NCBI RefSeq assembly: GCF_963677315.1
Contig: NZ_OY781939.1
Location: 744,001 to 808,000, forward strand
Direction of reading: 5' to 3'
Source of the DNA: an uncultured Sphaerochaeta sp.
GTDB lineage: Bacteria; Spirochaetota; Spirochaetia; Sphaerochaetales; Sphaerochaetaceae
Length of the DNA stretch: 64,000 bases
A model generated the notes under the pieces. It searched no databases and was not told the origin of the DNA. It saw only the letters and a list, made by a program, of their open reading frames with translations. How positions within the stretch are numbered: position 1 is the stretch's first letter; every line of letters starts with the position of its first letter. Positions 35,288 to 43,299 of the stretch are shown piece by piece. The position numbers and the translations under genes were made by a program.

Positions 35288-36073
35288 TTGAAAAATACGA
35301 ACAAATTGTATCGAAAGTTGCTTATTATTGGATTGATGTTACTGATTTCGCTTCCTGCCTTGGTTGCACAAGGTCAAACGGAAACTACTAATACCATCAC
35401 CTTCGCTGGTTCCGGTGGATACCCTCCATTCAACTACATGACAGAAGATGGGGATATCATTGGGTTTGATGTTGATGTTGCTGCTGAGATCGCCAACCGC
35501 CTGGACATGGAACTGGAATACGTAGCCACTGCATGGGATGGTATTGTTGAAGGCCTCAGGGCAAAGCGCTATGACGGAATTCTGGGCAGTATGGGAATCA
35601 CAGAGGAACGCGAGGCAGTAATCGACTTCTCCATCCCTTACTATTACAGTGGCCCACAGTTGATAGCCATGAAGGATGGCGGCATCAATTCTGTTGAAGA
35701 TCTTACCAGTGATAATACCCTTGGGCTTGTAACTGGTACCACCTTTGAGAATGATGCAAAGAAACTTGGCACCAAGGTTAAACTCTATGAAGATGACAAC
35801 CAGACCTTGATAGAACTGCTCAACGGTCGTGTAGACGGCGTCCTGACTGACAGGATTGTTGGACTGAATGCCATCAACCAGCTGAAGGATGGAGACAAGC
35901 TTACGCTCGTAGGATCAGTACTCCGCAGTGAAGTCATGGGCATTGGTTTCCATGAGGATGACGATGAGCTCCGTGAGCAGGTCAATGCTGCACTCAACGA
36001 TATGTTTGCCGATGGCACCATGAAACAGATTAGTGAAAAGTGGTTCAACGGTGAAGACATTACCGTAGAGTAA
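35288..36073 (+). CDS. Amino-acid ABC transporter, substrate-binding protein
   Basis: A 261-residue periplasmic binding protein of the polar amino-acid family (SBP_bac_3). A signal peptide (hydrophobic LLIIGLMLLISLPALV, cleaved near AQG) is followed by NYMTEDGDIIGFDVDVAAEI, where the conserved Asp-Val-Asp region binds the amino group, and LRAKRYDGILGSMGIT. No lipobox is visible, so it is probably free in the periplasm. The start is TTG at 35288, placed by AAAGGAG seven bases upstream. The permease and ATPase follow. Specificity (Arg, Gln, His or Cys) is undecided. Confidence 0.93.
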   Translation: MKNTNKLYRKLLIIGLMLLISLPALVAQGQTETTNTITFAGSGGYPPFNYMTEDGDIIGFDVDVAAEIANRLDMELEYVATAWDGIVEGLRAKRYDGILGSMGITEEREAVIDFSIPYYYSGPQLIAMKDGGINSVEDLTSDNTLGLVTGTTFENDAKKLGTKVKLYEDDNQTLIELLNGRVDGVLTDRIVGLNAINQLKDGDKLTLVGSVLRSEVMGIGFHEDDDELREQVNAALNDMFADGTMKQISEKWFNGEDITVE

Positions 36074-36087
36074 GGGAGAATCCTAGA

Positions 36088-36756
36088 ATGAGTATATTAC
36101 CATGGGATCTAACGGTGATTCCCCAGCGTTTTTTCCAATTCGCTGATGCAGCACTCTATACGCTACAGATCACCTTTTTCGGGATTCTACTTGGTCTTAT
36201 TATTGGATTGGTGGCCGCTCTCGGCCGCCTTTCCAAACGTCAATGGATAAGTGCCATCAGTAAAGCTTACATCTTCCTCATCAGAGGAACTCCTCTGCTG
36301 GTGCAGTTGTTCATCATATACTACGGGCTTACCAGCATTGTAACCATCGACCCCATCCCCTCTGCCATCATCGCACTTGGGATACATAATGGTGCGTACA
36401 TTGCTGAGATCTTCCGTGGGTCCATCCAGTCCATCGATTATGGGCAGATGGAAGCTGCTCGAAGCCTGGGAATGACCCAAGGGAAGGCAATGCAACGTAT
36501 TGTGCTCCCACAAGCCTTTAAGCGAGCTGTCCCCCCATTGGGCAACCAGTTGATCATCGCATTGAAGGACAGCAGCCTTGCATCCACTATTGCCGTTCCA
36601 GAGCTTATGCTCAAGGGAAGGCAGATGGGCTCTTCCTCCTTCATGTACATGGAGATGTTCCTTATTGTCGGCATCTGGTACCTGATCATGACGAGCCTGC
36701 TCTCATTCGTGATGCATCGCATCGAACAAAGATTGAAGGTGAGTGACCATGACTAA
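36088..36756 (+). CDS. Amino-acid ABC transporter, permease
   Basis: A 222-residue inner-membrane permease of the HisM/GlnP type with five membrane segments. The cytoplasmic EAA loop is [22 protein letters not shown], which docks the ATPase; [18 protein letters not shown] is the other family signature. It works as a homodimer with the ATPase, whose gene overlaps its end. Confidence 0.94.
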   Translation: MSILPWDLTVIPQRFFQFADAALYTLQITFFGILLGLIIGLVAALGRLSKRQWISAISKAYIFLIRGTPLLVQLFIIYYGLTSIVTIDPIPSAIIALGIHNGAYIAEIFRGSIQSIDYGQMEAARSLGMTQGKAMQRIVLPQAFKRAVPPLGNQLIIALKDSSLASTIAVPELMLKGRQMGSSSFMYMEMFLIVGIWYLIMTSLLSFVMHRIEQRLKVSDHD

Positions 36757-37522
36757 ACAAACACACAAGACAGATGAAACAATCCTGAAGATAGAACATC
36801 TCAAGAAGTGGTTCGGTGACCTGGAAGTTCTCAAGGACATCAACCTCGAAGTTAAACGGGGCGAAGTGGTGGTAATCATCGGCGCCTCGGGAAGTGGCAA
36901 AAGCACGCTGCTGCGCTGTGTAAACTTTTTGGAGAAAGCCCAGAAAGGAAAGATCTACGTTGACGGTAAGCGAGTAAAGCAACAGGAAAAACAACTGAAC
37001 AAGGTCCGTCAGGGTCTTGGGATGGTTTTCCAGCACTTCAACCTCTTCCCCCACATGACGGTCATCGGCAATGTGATGGAAGGAATGGTACATGTCAAGA
37101 AAATGTCCAAGGAGAAAGCAAGGAAGAAAGGCCTCGAGATCCTTGAGCAGGTTGGACTGAGCGACAAAGCGGATGTCTACCCAGCCATGCTTAGTGGTGG
37201 GCAGAAACAACGTGTCGCCATTGCCCGTGCGCTTGCCATGGAGCCCGAGATCATGCTCTTCGACGAACCTACCAGCGCACTCGACCCCGAGCTGGTTGGT
37301 GAGGTACTCTCGGTAATGACTGACCTTGCAAACAAGGGCATGACAATGTTGGTGGTAACCCATGAGATGTGGTTCGCCAAGGAGGTTGCAGACCGTGTCA
37401 TCTTCATGGATGAAGGAGTCATTCTTGAGGAAGCTCCCCCTGAGGAGATGTTCAGTGCTCCAAAGGAAGAACGAACCCTCGCCTTCCTGAAACAGGTACT
37501 TCCCCCACAGGATGATGAATAG
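36749..37522 (+). CDS. Amino-acid ABC transporter, ATP-binding protein
   Basis: A 257-residue ATPase of the GlnQ/HisP group. GASGSGKST is Walker [16 protein letters not shown] the ABC signature, and [15 protein letters not shown]alker B. ATG 36749 was preferred over GTG 36743; it overlaps the permease by 8 nt. A strong terminator follows, closing the three-gene operon. Confidence 0.94.
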   Translation: MTKQTHKTDETILKIEHLKKWFGDLEVLKDINLEVKRGEVVVIIGASGSGKSTLLRCVNFLEKAQKGKIYVDGKRVKQQEKQLNKVRQGLGMVFQHFNLFPHMTVIGNVMEGMVHVKKMSKEKARKKGLEILEQVGLSDKADVYPAMLSGGQKQRVAIARALAMEPEIMLFDEPTSALDPELVGEVLSVMTDLANKGMTMLVVTHEMWFAKEVADRVIFMDEGVILEEAPPEEMFSAPKEERTLAFLKQVLPPQDDE

Positions 37523-37548
37523 GACCGTACGTTTATTCTAATACCCAG

Positions 37549-37579
37549 ACCCCTTGCCCTAAACGGCAGGGGGTTTTTC
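37549..37579 (+). terminator. Terminator of the amino-acid importer operon
   Basis: A 10-bp stem (ACCCCTTGCC/GGCAGGGGGT, one G-U) with a 6-nt loop and a T-rich tail. Confidence 0.85.
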
Positions 37580-37588
37580 TTTCTTTAC

Positions 37589-38182
37589 TCAGGAAACTAA
37601 CAACGTGATTGCACTATAGACAAGCAGCAGTGCCAGCAGGCCATTCACCAATCGCCTGGTCTTCTGTGTGGTAAGGAATTGCGAGAACGCAGCACCAAAG
37701 GAAGCCCAGAGTGAGATTGCAGAGAAACTCATCGTTGTAAGGAAGAGAGCACTCAACAACAAGGCCGGTATACTCCGGTCCATGGAACCAAGAAATGTTG
37801 TATAAACGGTAAGGGAAAGGACCAGTACCTTTGGATTGAAGAGCTGCAACAACAATCCATCCTTGTAGTCCAGCATTTTTGCACTGTTCTGGGAGAGCGC
37901 ATAGTCGGCATTCAGAACACGATAGGCAAGATAGAGGATGTACGCTGCCCCTACATAGGAGAGCACCTTCATTACCTCGGGAAGGACACGAGCTAACAGG
38001 GAAGCAAAAAGGCCTCCAAGGAGCATAATAGAGAAAAATCCGGTTGCTATTCCCAAGAAATACGGGATGCTACGCCTATACCCCACCTGAATCCCCATCA
38101 TTGCACTACTGATCGTATTTGGACCTGGGGTAAACGTGGTCACAAAGGTAAAAATGAATACCGAGACATAGTCAATCTCCAT
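37589..38182 (-). CDS. LysE/RhtB-family exporter
   Basis: A 197-residue exporter with six membrane segments. The N-terminal FTPGPNTISSAMMGIQVGYRR matches the LysE/RhtB signature, and LLLQLFNPKVLVLSLTVYTTF the second conserved segment. It probably exports amino acids and sits convergent with an amino-acid importer. ATG 38182 follows AGGGAG by 6 nt; a TTG 18 bases upstream is less likely. Confidence 0.88.
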   Translation of the reverse strand: MEIDYVSVFIFTFVTTFTPGPNTISSAMMGIQVGYRRSIPYFLGIATGFFSIMLLGGLFASLLARVLPEVMKVLSYVGAAYILYLAYRVLNADYALSQNSAKMLDYKDGLLLQLFNPKVLVLSLTVYTTFLGSMDRSIPALLLSALFLTTMSFSAISLWASFGAAFSQFLTTQKTRRLVNGLLALLLVYSAITLLVS

Positions 38183-38227
38183 GGAATGCTCCCTTGTCAA
38201 TTATAGCAGAGTTGTACAGGATAGAGA

Positions 38228-38256
38228 AAAAAAGATCCCCGGGAAGATCCCGGGGA
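38228..38256 (-). terminator. Terminator of the FMN-binding lipoprotein gene
   Basis: A 9-bp GC-rich stem (CCCCGGGA core) with a 3-nt loop, followed on the minus strand by seven T residues, 21 bases after the stop. Confidence 0.9.
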
Positions 38257-38276
38257 GAAAATCATGAAATGTTCGA

Positions 38277-39575
38277 TTAATATTTCTTTGGTCCTGCAGC
38301 AAGTGCTGCCTCAACCAAAGCATAGAAATCGTTGACATGGATGGATGCACCGGCGATATCATCGGTGTGGCCGTCCTCGTCCTTGTAAGTGATCTCTTTT
38401 GGATCCTGGGTGGAGAGCAGGTATGCCTCAACAGCAGCAGCCTGTTCATGCCACTCCTTGCCGATTGCACTCCGTGCCAACATGCCATATTCACCATCAG
38501 CAGCAACCTGCTTCTTGTCACGGTCGTCTTTGTCCACTGCACTCCAGTAAACATTCTCGATGTTACCGTTGTTGACCAACAAGGAGACATAGCCCTTCCA
38601 ACCGGATGAACTGAAAGCCTCTTCGCTGGCATAGTAGGAACCGTCCTTGAAAGGACCAATCTCGGTTGGGCCAGCTGCAAGAGCCTCCTTGGCAAGGTTG
38701 TAGAGAGCATCAACATGGATGGATACACCAGCGATGTCATCGGTGTGACCATCATCATCCTTGTAGGTGATACCATCAAGGTCCTGGGTCTCAAGCAAGT
38801 ATGCTTCAGCCTTGGTTGCCTGCTCATACCACTCTGCCTGTGCACCACCGAACTTGACCATGTTATAGTTACCGGCCTTGTCGTACGGCTTCTTGTCATC
38901 GCCTGCTCTATTGACTGCACTCCAGTTGACAGCAGCAATGCGGCCATTGAGTACGGTCAAGGAGACATATTCTTTCCAGCCAGATGAAGGATAGGAATCT
39001 GCAATGGCAAAGTATGCGCCATCCTCATAGGGGCCACGGCCAACAGGACCAGCAGCAAGGGCTTTGCTTGCGAGGTCGAAGAAGGCATTTACATGGACAG
39101 ATACTCCGGCGATTGCATCGGTGTGACCTTCGTCATCCTTGTAGGTGATGACTGAAGGATCCTGGGTCTCAAGCAAGTATGCCTCAGCCTTTTCAGCCTG
39201 CTCATACCACTCAGCCTGAGCACTACCGAACTTGACCATGTTGTACTTGCCAGCCTGATCATAGCTCTTCTTGTCAGCACCAGCATTGATGTTCACTGCA
39301 TTCCAGTCAGCATCAGTGATCTTTCCACCTTCAACAGTAAGGGTTACTGTCTCCTTCCATCCGGAAGAAGCAAAGGTGTCATCTGCGGCGAAATACACAC
39401 CATCTGCGTACGTCTCAGTTGCTGCAGGTGTTACAGGGGCCGGCGTGGAAACAGTCGGCTCAGCTTTCGGTGCAGCAACAGCTGCCTGGGTCTCTTCACT
39501 CTCTGACTTGGCACAGCCAACAAAGGCAAGCATGATAGCCAAGACGGTCAGAACCAGCAATAGATGTTTCTTCAT
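38277..39575 (-). CDS. Lipoprotein with three tandem FMN-binding-like units
   Basis: A 432-residue lipoprotein: lipobox FVGC with Cys21, a Pro/Thr/Ala-rich linker to residue 65, then three repeats of about 125 residues. Each has the FMN_bind layout: DGxYFA, SSGWKExVSLTV, W.AV, the YDxAGKYNMVKFG stretch, AEAYLLETQD and ITYKDDEGHTDxIAGVSVHV. In RnfG and NqrC this last part is SGAT, where ApbE attaches FMN to Thr; here it reads AGVS, AGVS and AGAS. FMN may be held without a bond, or on Ser. The units are also close at DNA level, so the duplication is fairly recent. It resembles spirochaetal FMN-binding-type membrane immunogens. ATG 39575 follows GAGGAG. Confidence 0.85.
   Translation of the reverse strand: MKKHLLLVLTVLAIMLAFVGCAKSESEETQAAVAAPKAEPTVSTPAPVTPAATETYADGVYFAADDTFASSGWKETVTLTVEGGKITDADWNAVNINAGADKKSYDQAGKYNMVKFGSAQAEWYEQAEKAEAYLLETQDPSVITYKDDEGHTDAIAGVSVHVNAFFDLASKALAAGPVGRGPYEDGAYFAIADSYPSSGWKEYVSLTVLNGRIAAVNWSAVNRAGDDKKPYDKAGNYNMVKFGGAQAEWYEQATKAEAYLLETQDLDGITYKDDDGHTDDIAGVSIHVDALYNLAKEALAAGPTEIGPFKDGSYYASEEAFSSSGWKGYVSLLVNNGNIENVYWSAVDKDDRDKKQVAADGEYGMLARSAIGKEWHEQAAAVEAYLLSTQDPKEITYKDEDGHTDDIAGASIHVNDFYALVEAALAAGPKKY
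38337..39410 (-). repeat. Three tandem coding repeats in the lipoprotein gene
   Basis: Units span about 38277-38663, 38664-39045 and 39046-39410. Units 1 and 2 share long near-identical stretches, for example the segments coding YLLETQD and AEWYEQA.KAEAYLL; unit 3 is more diverged. Confidence 0.8.
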
Positions 39576-39901
39576 CGTAAGATACTCCTCAAATACTTGA
39601 AAATCGTTCAAACATTATTTATATATAATCATATACTGATTTTTGACACTCATGCAATATCGTCATAAAATTATCAATATAAATTTTTAGTAACGAGATA
39701 GTGTCAATAATTTCTTACAAAGACTAAACTTATTAGTAATAGCATACCCATTGTTTTACTCTGATATCAAAAATGTGCACAAAAAAAATTTTATATTTTC
39801 TTTACTGTAAGTAATGCTTGTAGGAGAATTACTTTACACAGAGTAGAGTTCTGTAGCACAAGAATATTGAAAGATATGTGTATTTTGTATCGATAAAAAC
39901 A
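39576..39901. other. AT-rich intergenic region
   Basis: About 326 bases of AT-rich sequence between the divergent lipoprotein and NADH dehydrogenase genes. There is a run of nine A residues near 39780. No reading frame of note, RNA gene or repeat was found. It probably holds the unrecognised promoter of the lipoprotein. Confidence 0.5.
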
Positions 39902-39910
39902 TGGTATAAT
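39902..39910 (+). promoter_or_regulatory. Extended -10 promoter of the NADH dehydrogenase gene
   Basis: TGGTATAAT is a perfect extended -10 box. Transcription would start near 39917, giving a leader of about 113 nt. Confidence 0.65.
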
Positions 39911-39947
39911 TGCATTAATTCCTAGTTTTATGCTAGAGTGCCTTCTT

Positions 39948-40012
39948 GTGAGACCAGGTGGGATGGTAAGACTATTCTCACCTTCCTAATAAATCTCGCT
40001 GTACCCGTACAG
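39948..40012 (+). promoter_or_regulatory. Hairpins in the NADH dehydrogenase leader
   Basis: GTGAGA at 39948-39953 pairs with TCTCAC at 39976-39981; AGGTG near 39956 could pair instead with CACCT around 39980, giving competing folds. A second palindrome CTGTACCCGTACAG lies at 39999-40012, shortly before AAGGA and the start. Confidence 0.4.
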
Positions 40013-40029
40013 GGCCAACAAGGAACGTG

Positions 40030-41991
40030 ATGATGGATAAGAAACAGATTGTTATTTTGGGTGGAGGCTATGCAGGTGTGCATGCAGCAAAAGCACTGCA
40101 CAAGGCATTCAAGAAACAGAAAGACAAGGTTGAGATTACCTTAATCGACAAAAACCGCCACCACATTCTCATGACCGAGCTGCATGAGGTTGCAGGTAAT
40201 CGTGTTGATGAGGCATCGGTCAAGATCTCCTTTGACCGTATTTTCTCCGGCAAGATGGTTAGGGTTGTACAAGACAGAATTACCAGCATTGATTTCGAGA
40301 AGCAGGTATTAACAGGAGACAGGGCCTCCTACTCCTATGATCAGCTTCTTATCAGCACTGGTGCCCAGACTGCTGATTTCAATATTCCCGGGGTAAAGGA
40401 ACACGCTTTCTATCTCTGGAGTCTTGAGGATGCACTGAAGCTCCGCACCCATATTGAATCCACGGTACGTAAGGCTGTCAAGGAAGCTGACGAGGAGAAG
40501 CGCAAGCAGATGCTCACTTTTGTAGTGGCAGGCGGTGGCTTTACCGGTGTAGAGCTCATTGGCGAGCTGACCGAGTGGCTTCCCATCCTCTGCAAGAAGC
40601 ACGGTATCGATTTTAAGAAAGAAGTACGCTTGATCAACTGTGAGGGGTTGGGGAATATTTTGAACATGCTCCCGGAAAAACCACGGGAAAAAGCGGTCAA
40701 ACGTATGGAGAAGAAGGGCGTTGAGATTATGCTCAACAGCCTGATCACCAATGTAGAAGCAGATAGATTCACCACTAAAAATGGTGATGTCATCAAGACA
40801 GAAACGCTGGTATGGACCTGTGGTGTACGTGGTACTGAATTCTGCGAGAGACTCCCCCTTACCGATGGCAAGATTGGAAGAAAGGCTGTAAACGAATTCA
40901 TGCAGAGCCCCGATCACCAGAACGTCTATCTCGCTGGGGATGGTATGTGGTTCATCGAGGATAACCGTGCAGTACCTCAGATTGTTGAAGCAGCTGAACA
41001 GACAGCAAAGACTGCTGCTGACGGTATTACCTATACTATTAAGCAAGAACTTGGATTGAAAGCAACTCCTCCCAAGCCATATAAGTCAAATTTCCATGGT
41101 TACATGGTATCCATCGGTGGGACGTACGCAGTAAGCCATACTGCTGGAATCTCCCTATCCGGATTCTTTGCCATGGCTCTGAAACATATGGTAAACCTGT
41201 ATTATCAGAGCGGAGTATGCGGAGTCAACGCAATCTGGGGATACATCAAACATGAGATTCTTGAGGTCAAGGACAGACGTTCTCTCATTGGGGGGATGGC
41301 CACCTATAAAGTTCCTTCCTACTGGACAGTATTCCTGAGAATGTATCTCGGAGTCATGTGGCTCATCGAGGGCATCGGGAAGATCAATAAGGGATGGCTG
41401 ACCGACACCACTGGATCGAAGGTATATTGGGGTGCTCCAGCTGGGGCAGAATCAGCTGACAGCTGGTCATCTGCAAGTCAGGCAGCGGTAGAGACGGTAG
41501 CATCAGCCAGCCAGGCTGCAGTAGAGACCGTAGCCTCTGCAAGCCAAGCAGCAGGAGATGCTGCAGCTGGTGCAGTTGAACAGTTTGCACCACCACTTCT
41601 TTCAGAGCCTCTAGCCATCTTCACCTGGATAAACGATACCTTCGTTGCACAGGCTCCCTACTTCTTCCAGATTATGATCGTCCTTGCAGAGCTGGGCATC
41701 GGACTATTGTTCCTTGCCGGTCTCTTTACCTTCCCAGCGGCCATCGTCTCCCTTGGCCTCTCGGTCATGTTCCTCATCGGAGCTCTGGCAGGCAAGGAGA
41801 TTCTCTGGTATATGGCAGTATCCATTGTAATGCTCGGTGGAGCTGGAAAGGCTTTCGGATTGGATTACTGGGTCATGCCGTATATCAAGAAGCTTTGGAA
41901 CAAGACCCCACTTGCAAAGAAAACCTATTTCTACCTCGATGAACCAGAATTCACGAAGAAGCAAATGGAAAGAAAGTTGGGCAGGAAGTAG
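40030..41991 (+). CDS. Type II NADH dehydrogenase with C-terminal DoxX-like membrane domain
   Basis: A 653-residue fusion. Residues 1-400 are an NDH-2 flavoprotein: ILGGGYAGVHAA binds FAD, VVAGGGFTGVELIGEL binds NADH, and NVYLAGDG closes the FAD site. A membrane segment near 445, an Ala/Ser/Gln/Val-rich linker with three SASQAA repeats (about 478-515), and three more hydrophobic segments resembling DoxX follow. NDH-2 passes electrons from NADH to quinones without pumping protons. A polyprenyl diphosphate synthase gene follows after 6 nt, which fits side-chain synthesis for a quinone. ATG 40030 has AAGGAA upstream; GTG 40027 and ATG 40033 are alternatives. Confidence 0.9.
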   Translation: MMDKKQIVILGGGYAGVHAAKALHKAFKKQKDKVEITLIDKNRHHILMTELHEVAGNRVDEASVKISFDRIFSGKMVRVVQDRITSIDFEKQVLTGDRASYSYDQLLISTGAQTADFNIPGVKEHAFYLWSLEDALKLRTHIESTVRKAVKEADEEKRKQMLTFVVAGGGFTGVELIGELTEWLPILCKKHGIDFKKEVRLINCEGLGNILNMLPEKPREKAVKRMEKKGVEIMLNSLITNVEADRFTTKNGDVIKTETLVWTCGVRGTEFCERLPLTDGKIGRKAVNEFMQSPDHQNVYLAGDGMWFIEDNRAVPQIVEAAEQTAKTAADGITYTIKQELGLKATPPKPYKSNFHGYMVSIGGTYAVSHTAGISLSGFFAMALKHMVNLYYQSGVCGVNAIWGYIKHEILEVKDRRSLIGGMATYKVPSYWTVFLRMYLGVMWLIEGIGKINKGWLTDTTGSKVYWGAPAGAESADSWSSASQAAVETVASASQAAVETVASASQAAGDAAAGAVEQFAPPLLSEPLAIFTWINDTFVAQAPYFFQIMIVLAELGIGLLFLAGLFTFPAAIVSLGLSVMFLIGALAGKEILWYMAVSIVMLGGAGKAFGLDYWVMPYIKKLWNKTPLAKKTYFYLDEPEFTKKQMERKLGRK

Positions 41992-41997
41992 GCAATC

Positions 41998-42984
41998 ATG
42001 TCAGAGTTTTGGGACGATGAGCCTCACATCCAAGCACAGCTGCAGGTAGTCCGCAACACCATTGAACAAACCGTTGCTACAGCACATGGTTTTATCAGGC
42101 CAATCCTGGAAGACCATGTGAACAGCACCGGTAAGATGCTTCGTCCTGCCTTGGTCCTCATCACCAACATGATCGGCGATGAGGATCGTAGTGAGGATGC
42201 AATCAGGGTGGGCTCAGTCATTGAACTCATTCATCTTGCATCTTTGGTGCATGATGATATCATCGACGGTGCCCAAAAAAGACGGGGAAGAGCCTCAGTC
42301 TTTGCCAAGGTCGGAGCTAAGCAAGCTGTTTTGGCAGGAGACTTTCTCTTGGCACGTGCATTGATGCTTACCAGTGGCAAAGAGAGAGGGATGGACAGCC
42401 AGATTGTATCGCGGGCGCTGACGCGACTGTGTGAGAGTGAACTTGACCAGGATGCTGGACAGGGGGACTTTTTCATTGACCGAAGTACGTATCTGCGCCG
42501 TATCGGTGGAAAGACTGCCAGTCTGTTTGCTCTCAGCTGTTACAGCGGAGCGGCGCTGCAGGAAATCGATGATGCAACCAATAAACTTGCACACCATATC
42601 GGTTACTGCATGGGAATGGCATTCCAGATCCAGGATGATATCCTTGATTATATCGGAAGCAGCAAGAAACTCGGCAAGCATACCGGTGGGGACGTCAAGA
42701 GTGGAATCCCTACCCTACCACTCATCTGTGCACTGGAGATAGAGAACGAGTTGGGCAAGCATGAGCTGAAAAGCGTCCTCACCGATAGGAAAATCCCTTT
42801 GGACCAGCGCACCACAACGAAAGTACTTTCCTTAGTCGAAGAACTAGGTGGTATACAAAAAGCGCAATTTCTTGCAGAATCCTATAGAAAGCGAGCTTTG
42901 GAAGAAATACACCGCCTCGGCAATCCTGAGGTTGTGCGTATGTTGACTTCCCTGTTTGAAAAATTATCCGCTCGCTCAGTATAG
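41998..42984 (+). CDS. Polyprenyl diphosphate synthase
   Basis: A 328-residue trans-prenyltransferase. LVHDDIIDGAQKRRG is the first aspartate-rich motif (DDxxD) and QIQDDILDYIG the second; GKMLRPALVL binds the allylic substrate. Small residues before the first motif suggest a long-chain product, as for quinone side chains, rather than farnesyl or geranylgeranyl diphosphate. It lies between NDH-2 and a small unknown gene on the same strand. No other quinone genes are in the window. Confidence 0.9.
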   Translation: MSEFWDDEPHIQAQLQVVRNTIEQTVATAHGFIRPILEDHVNSTGKMLRPALVLITNMIGDEDRSEDAIRVGSVIELIHLASLVHDDIIDGAQKRRGRASVFAKVGAKQAVLAGDFLLARALMLTSGKERGMDSQIVSRALTRLCESELDQDAGQGDFFIDRSTYLRRIGGKTASLFALSCYSGAALQEIDDATNKLAHHIGYCMGMAFQIQDDILDYIGSSKKLGKHTGGDVKSGIPTLPLICALEIENELGKHELKSVLTDRKIPLDQRTTTKVLSLVEELGGIQKAQFLAESYRKRALEEIHRLGNPEVVRMLTSLFEKLSARSV

Positions 42985-42992
42985 GAATTATT

Positions 42993-43265
42993 ATGAACAC
43001 TACACATAATCTTGACGCTGATCTCACCGGAGAGGAGCGAGTCTTCCACGAATCATATGATAGGACATTATTGTACCTTGAGAATCGACAGAAAATGTCT
43101 CCCCTTTCTCTCATCGATATTGAAGGCGAACTTCATCATCTCACTGTGTATGAAGGGCAGGATTGGGTTGGACGTGGAGAATTGAAGAACAGCGAGATCC
43201 AAGGGCAGATCTATGCCTATATTGCATTCATCGACAAGATGAAGAAAGAGCTACAGAACAAGTAA
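42993..43265 (+). CDS. Small protein of unknown function
   Basis: I do not recognise this 90-residue acidic protein. It has no membrane segment, signal or cysteine. The middle (SLIDIEGELHHLTVYEGQDWVGRGELKNSE) looks like a small beta-rich unit between helices. It starts 8 nt after the polyprenyl synthase stop, with AGGAATT upstream, so it is probably in that operon. Confidence 0.65.
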   Translation: MNTTHNLDADLTGEERVFHESYDRTLLYLENRQKMSPLSLIDIEGELHHLTVYEGQDWVGRGELKNSEIQGQIYAYIAFIDKMKKELQNK

Positions 43266-43281
43266 TCATCCTGTAGCTCTT
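43246..43281. terminator. Hairpin overlapping the end of the small gene
   Basis: An 11-bp perfect stem (AAGAGCTACAG/CTGTAGCTCTT) with a 14-nt loop that includes the stop codon. The tail is TTTCTTC on the minus strand only. It may be a two-way terminator between convergent genes. Confidence 0.5.
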
Positions 43282-43299
43282 CAAACACAGGTTGTATTA

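Noticed and set aside
32363..35290. tRNA-Leu as the attachment site of a genomic island
   Set aside because: No copy of the tRNA 3' end and no integrase gene were found up to 35290.
38337..39410. Possible CRISPR or non-coding repeat array
   Set aside because: The repeats are in frame inside one lipoprotein gene and are about 375 bp long.
40309..41046. 245-residue minus-strand ORF opposite the NADH dehydrogenase
   Set aside because: A shadow of a strong coding region, with no family features.
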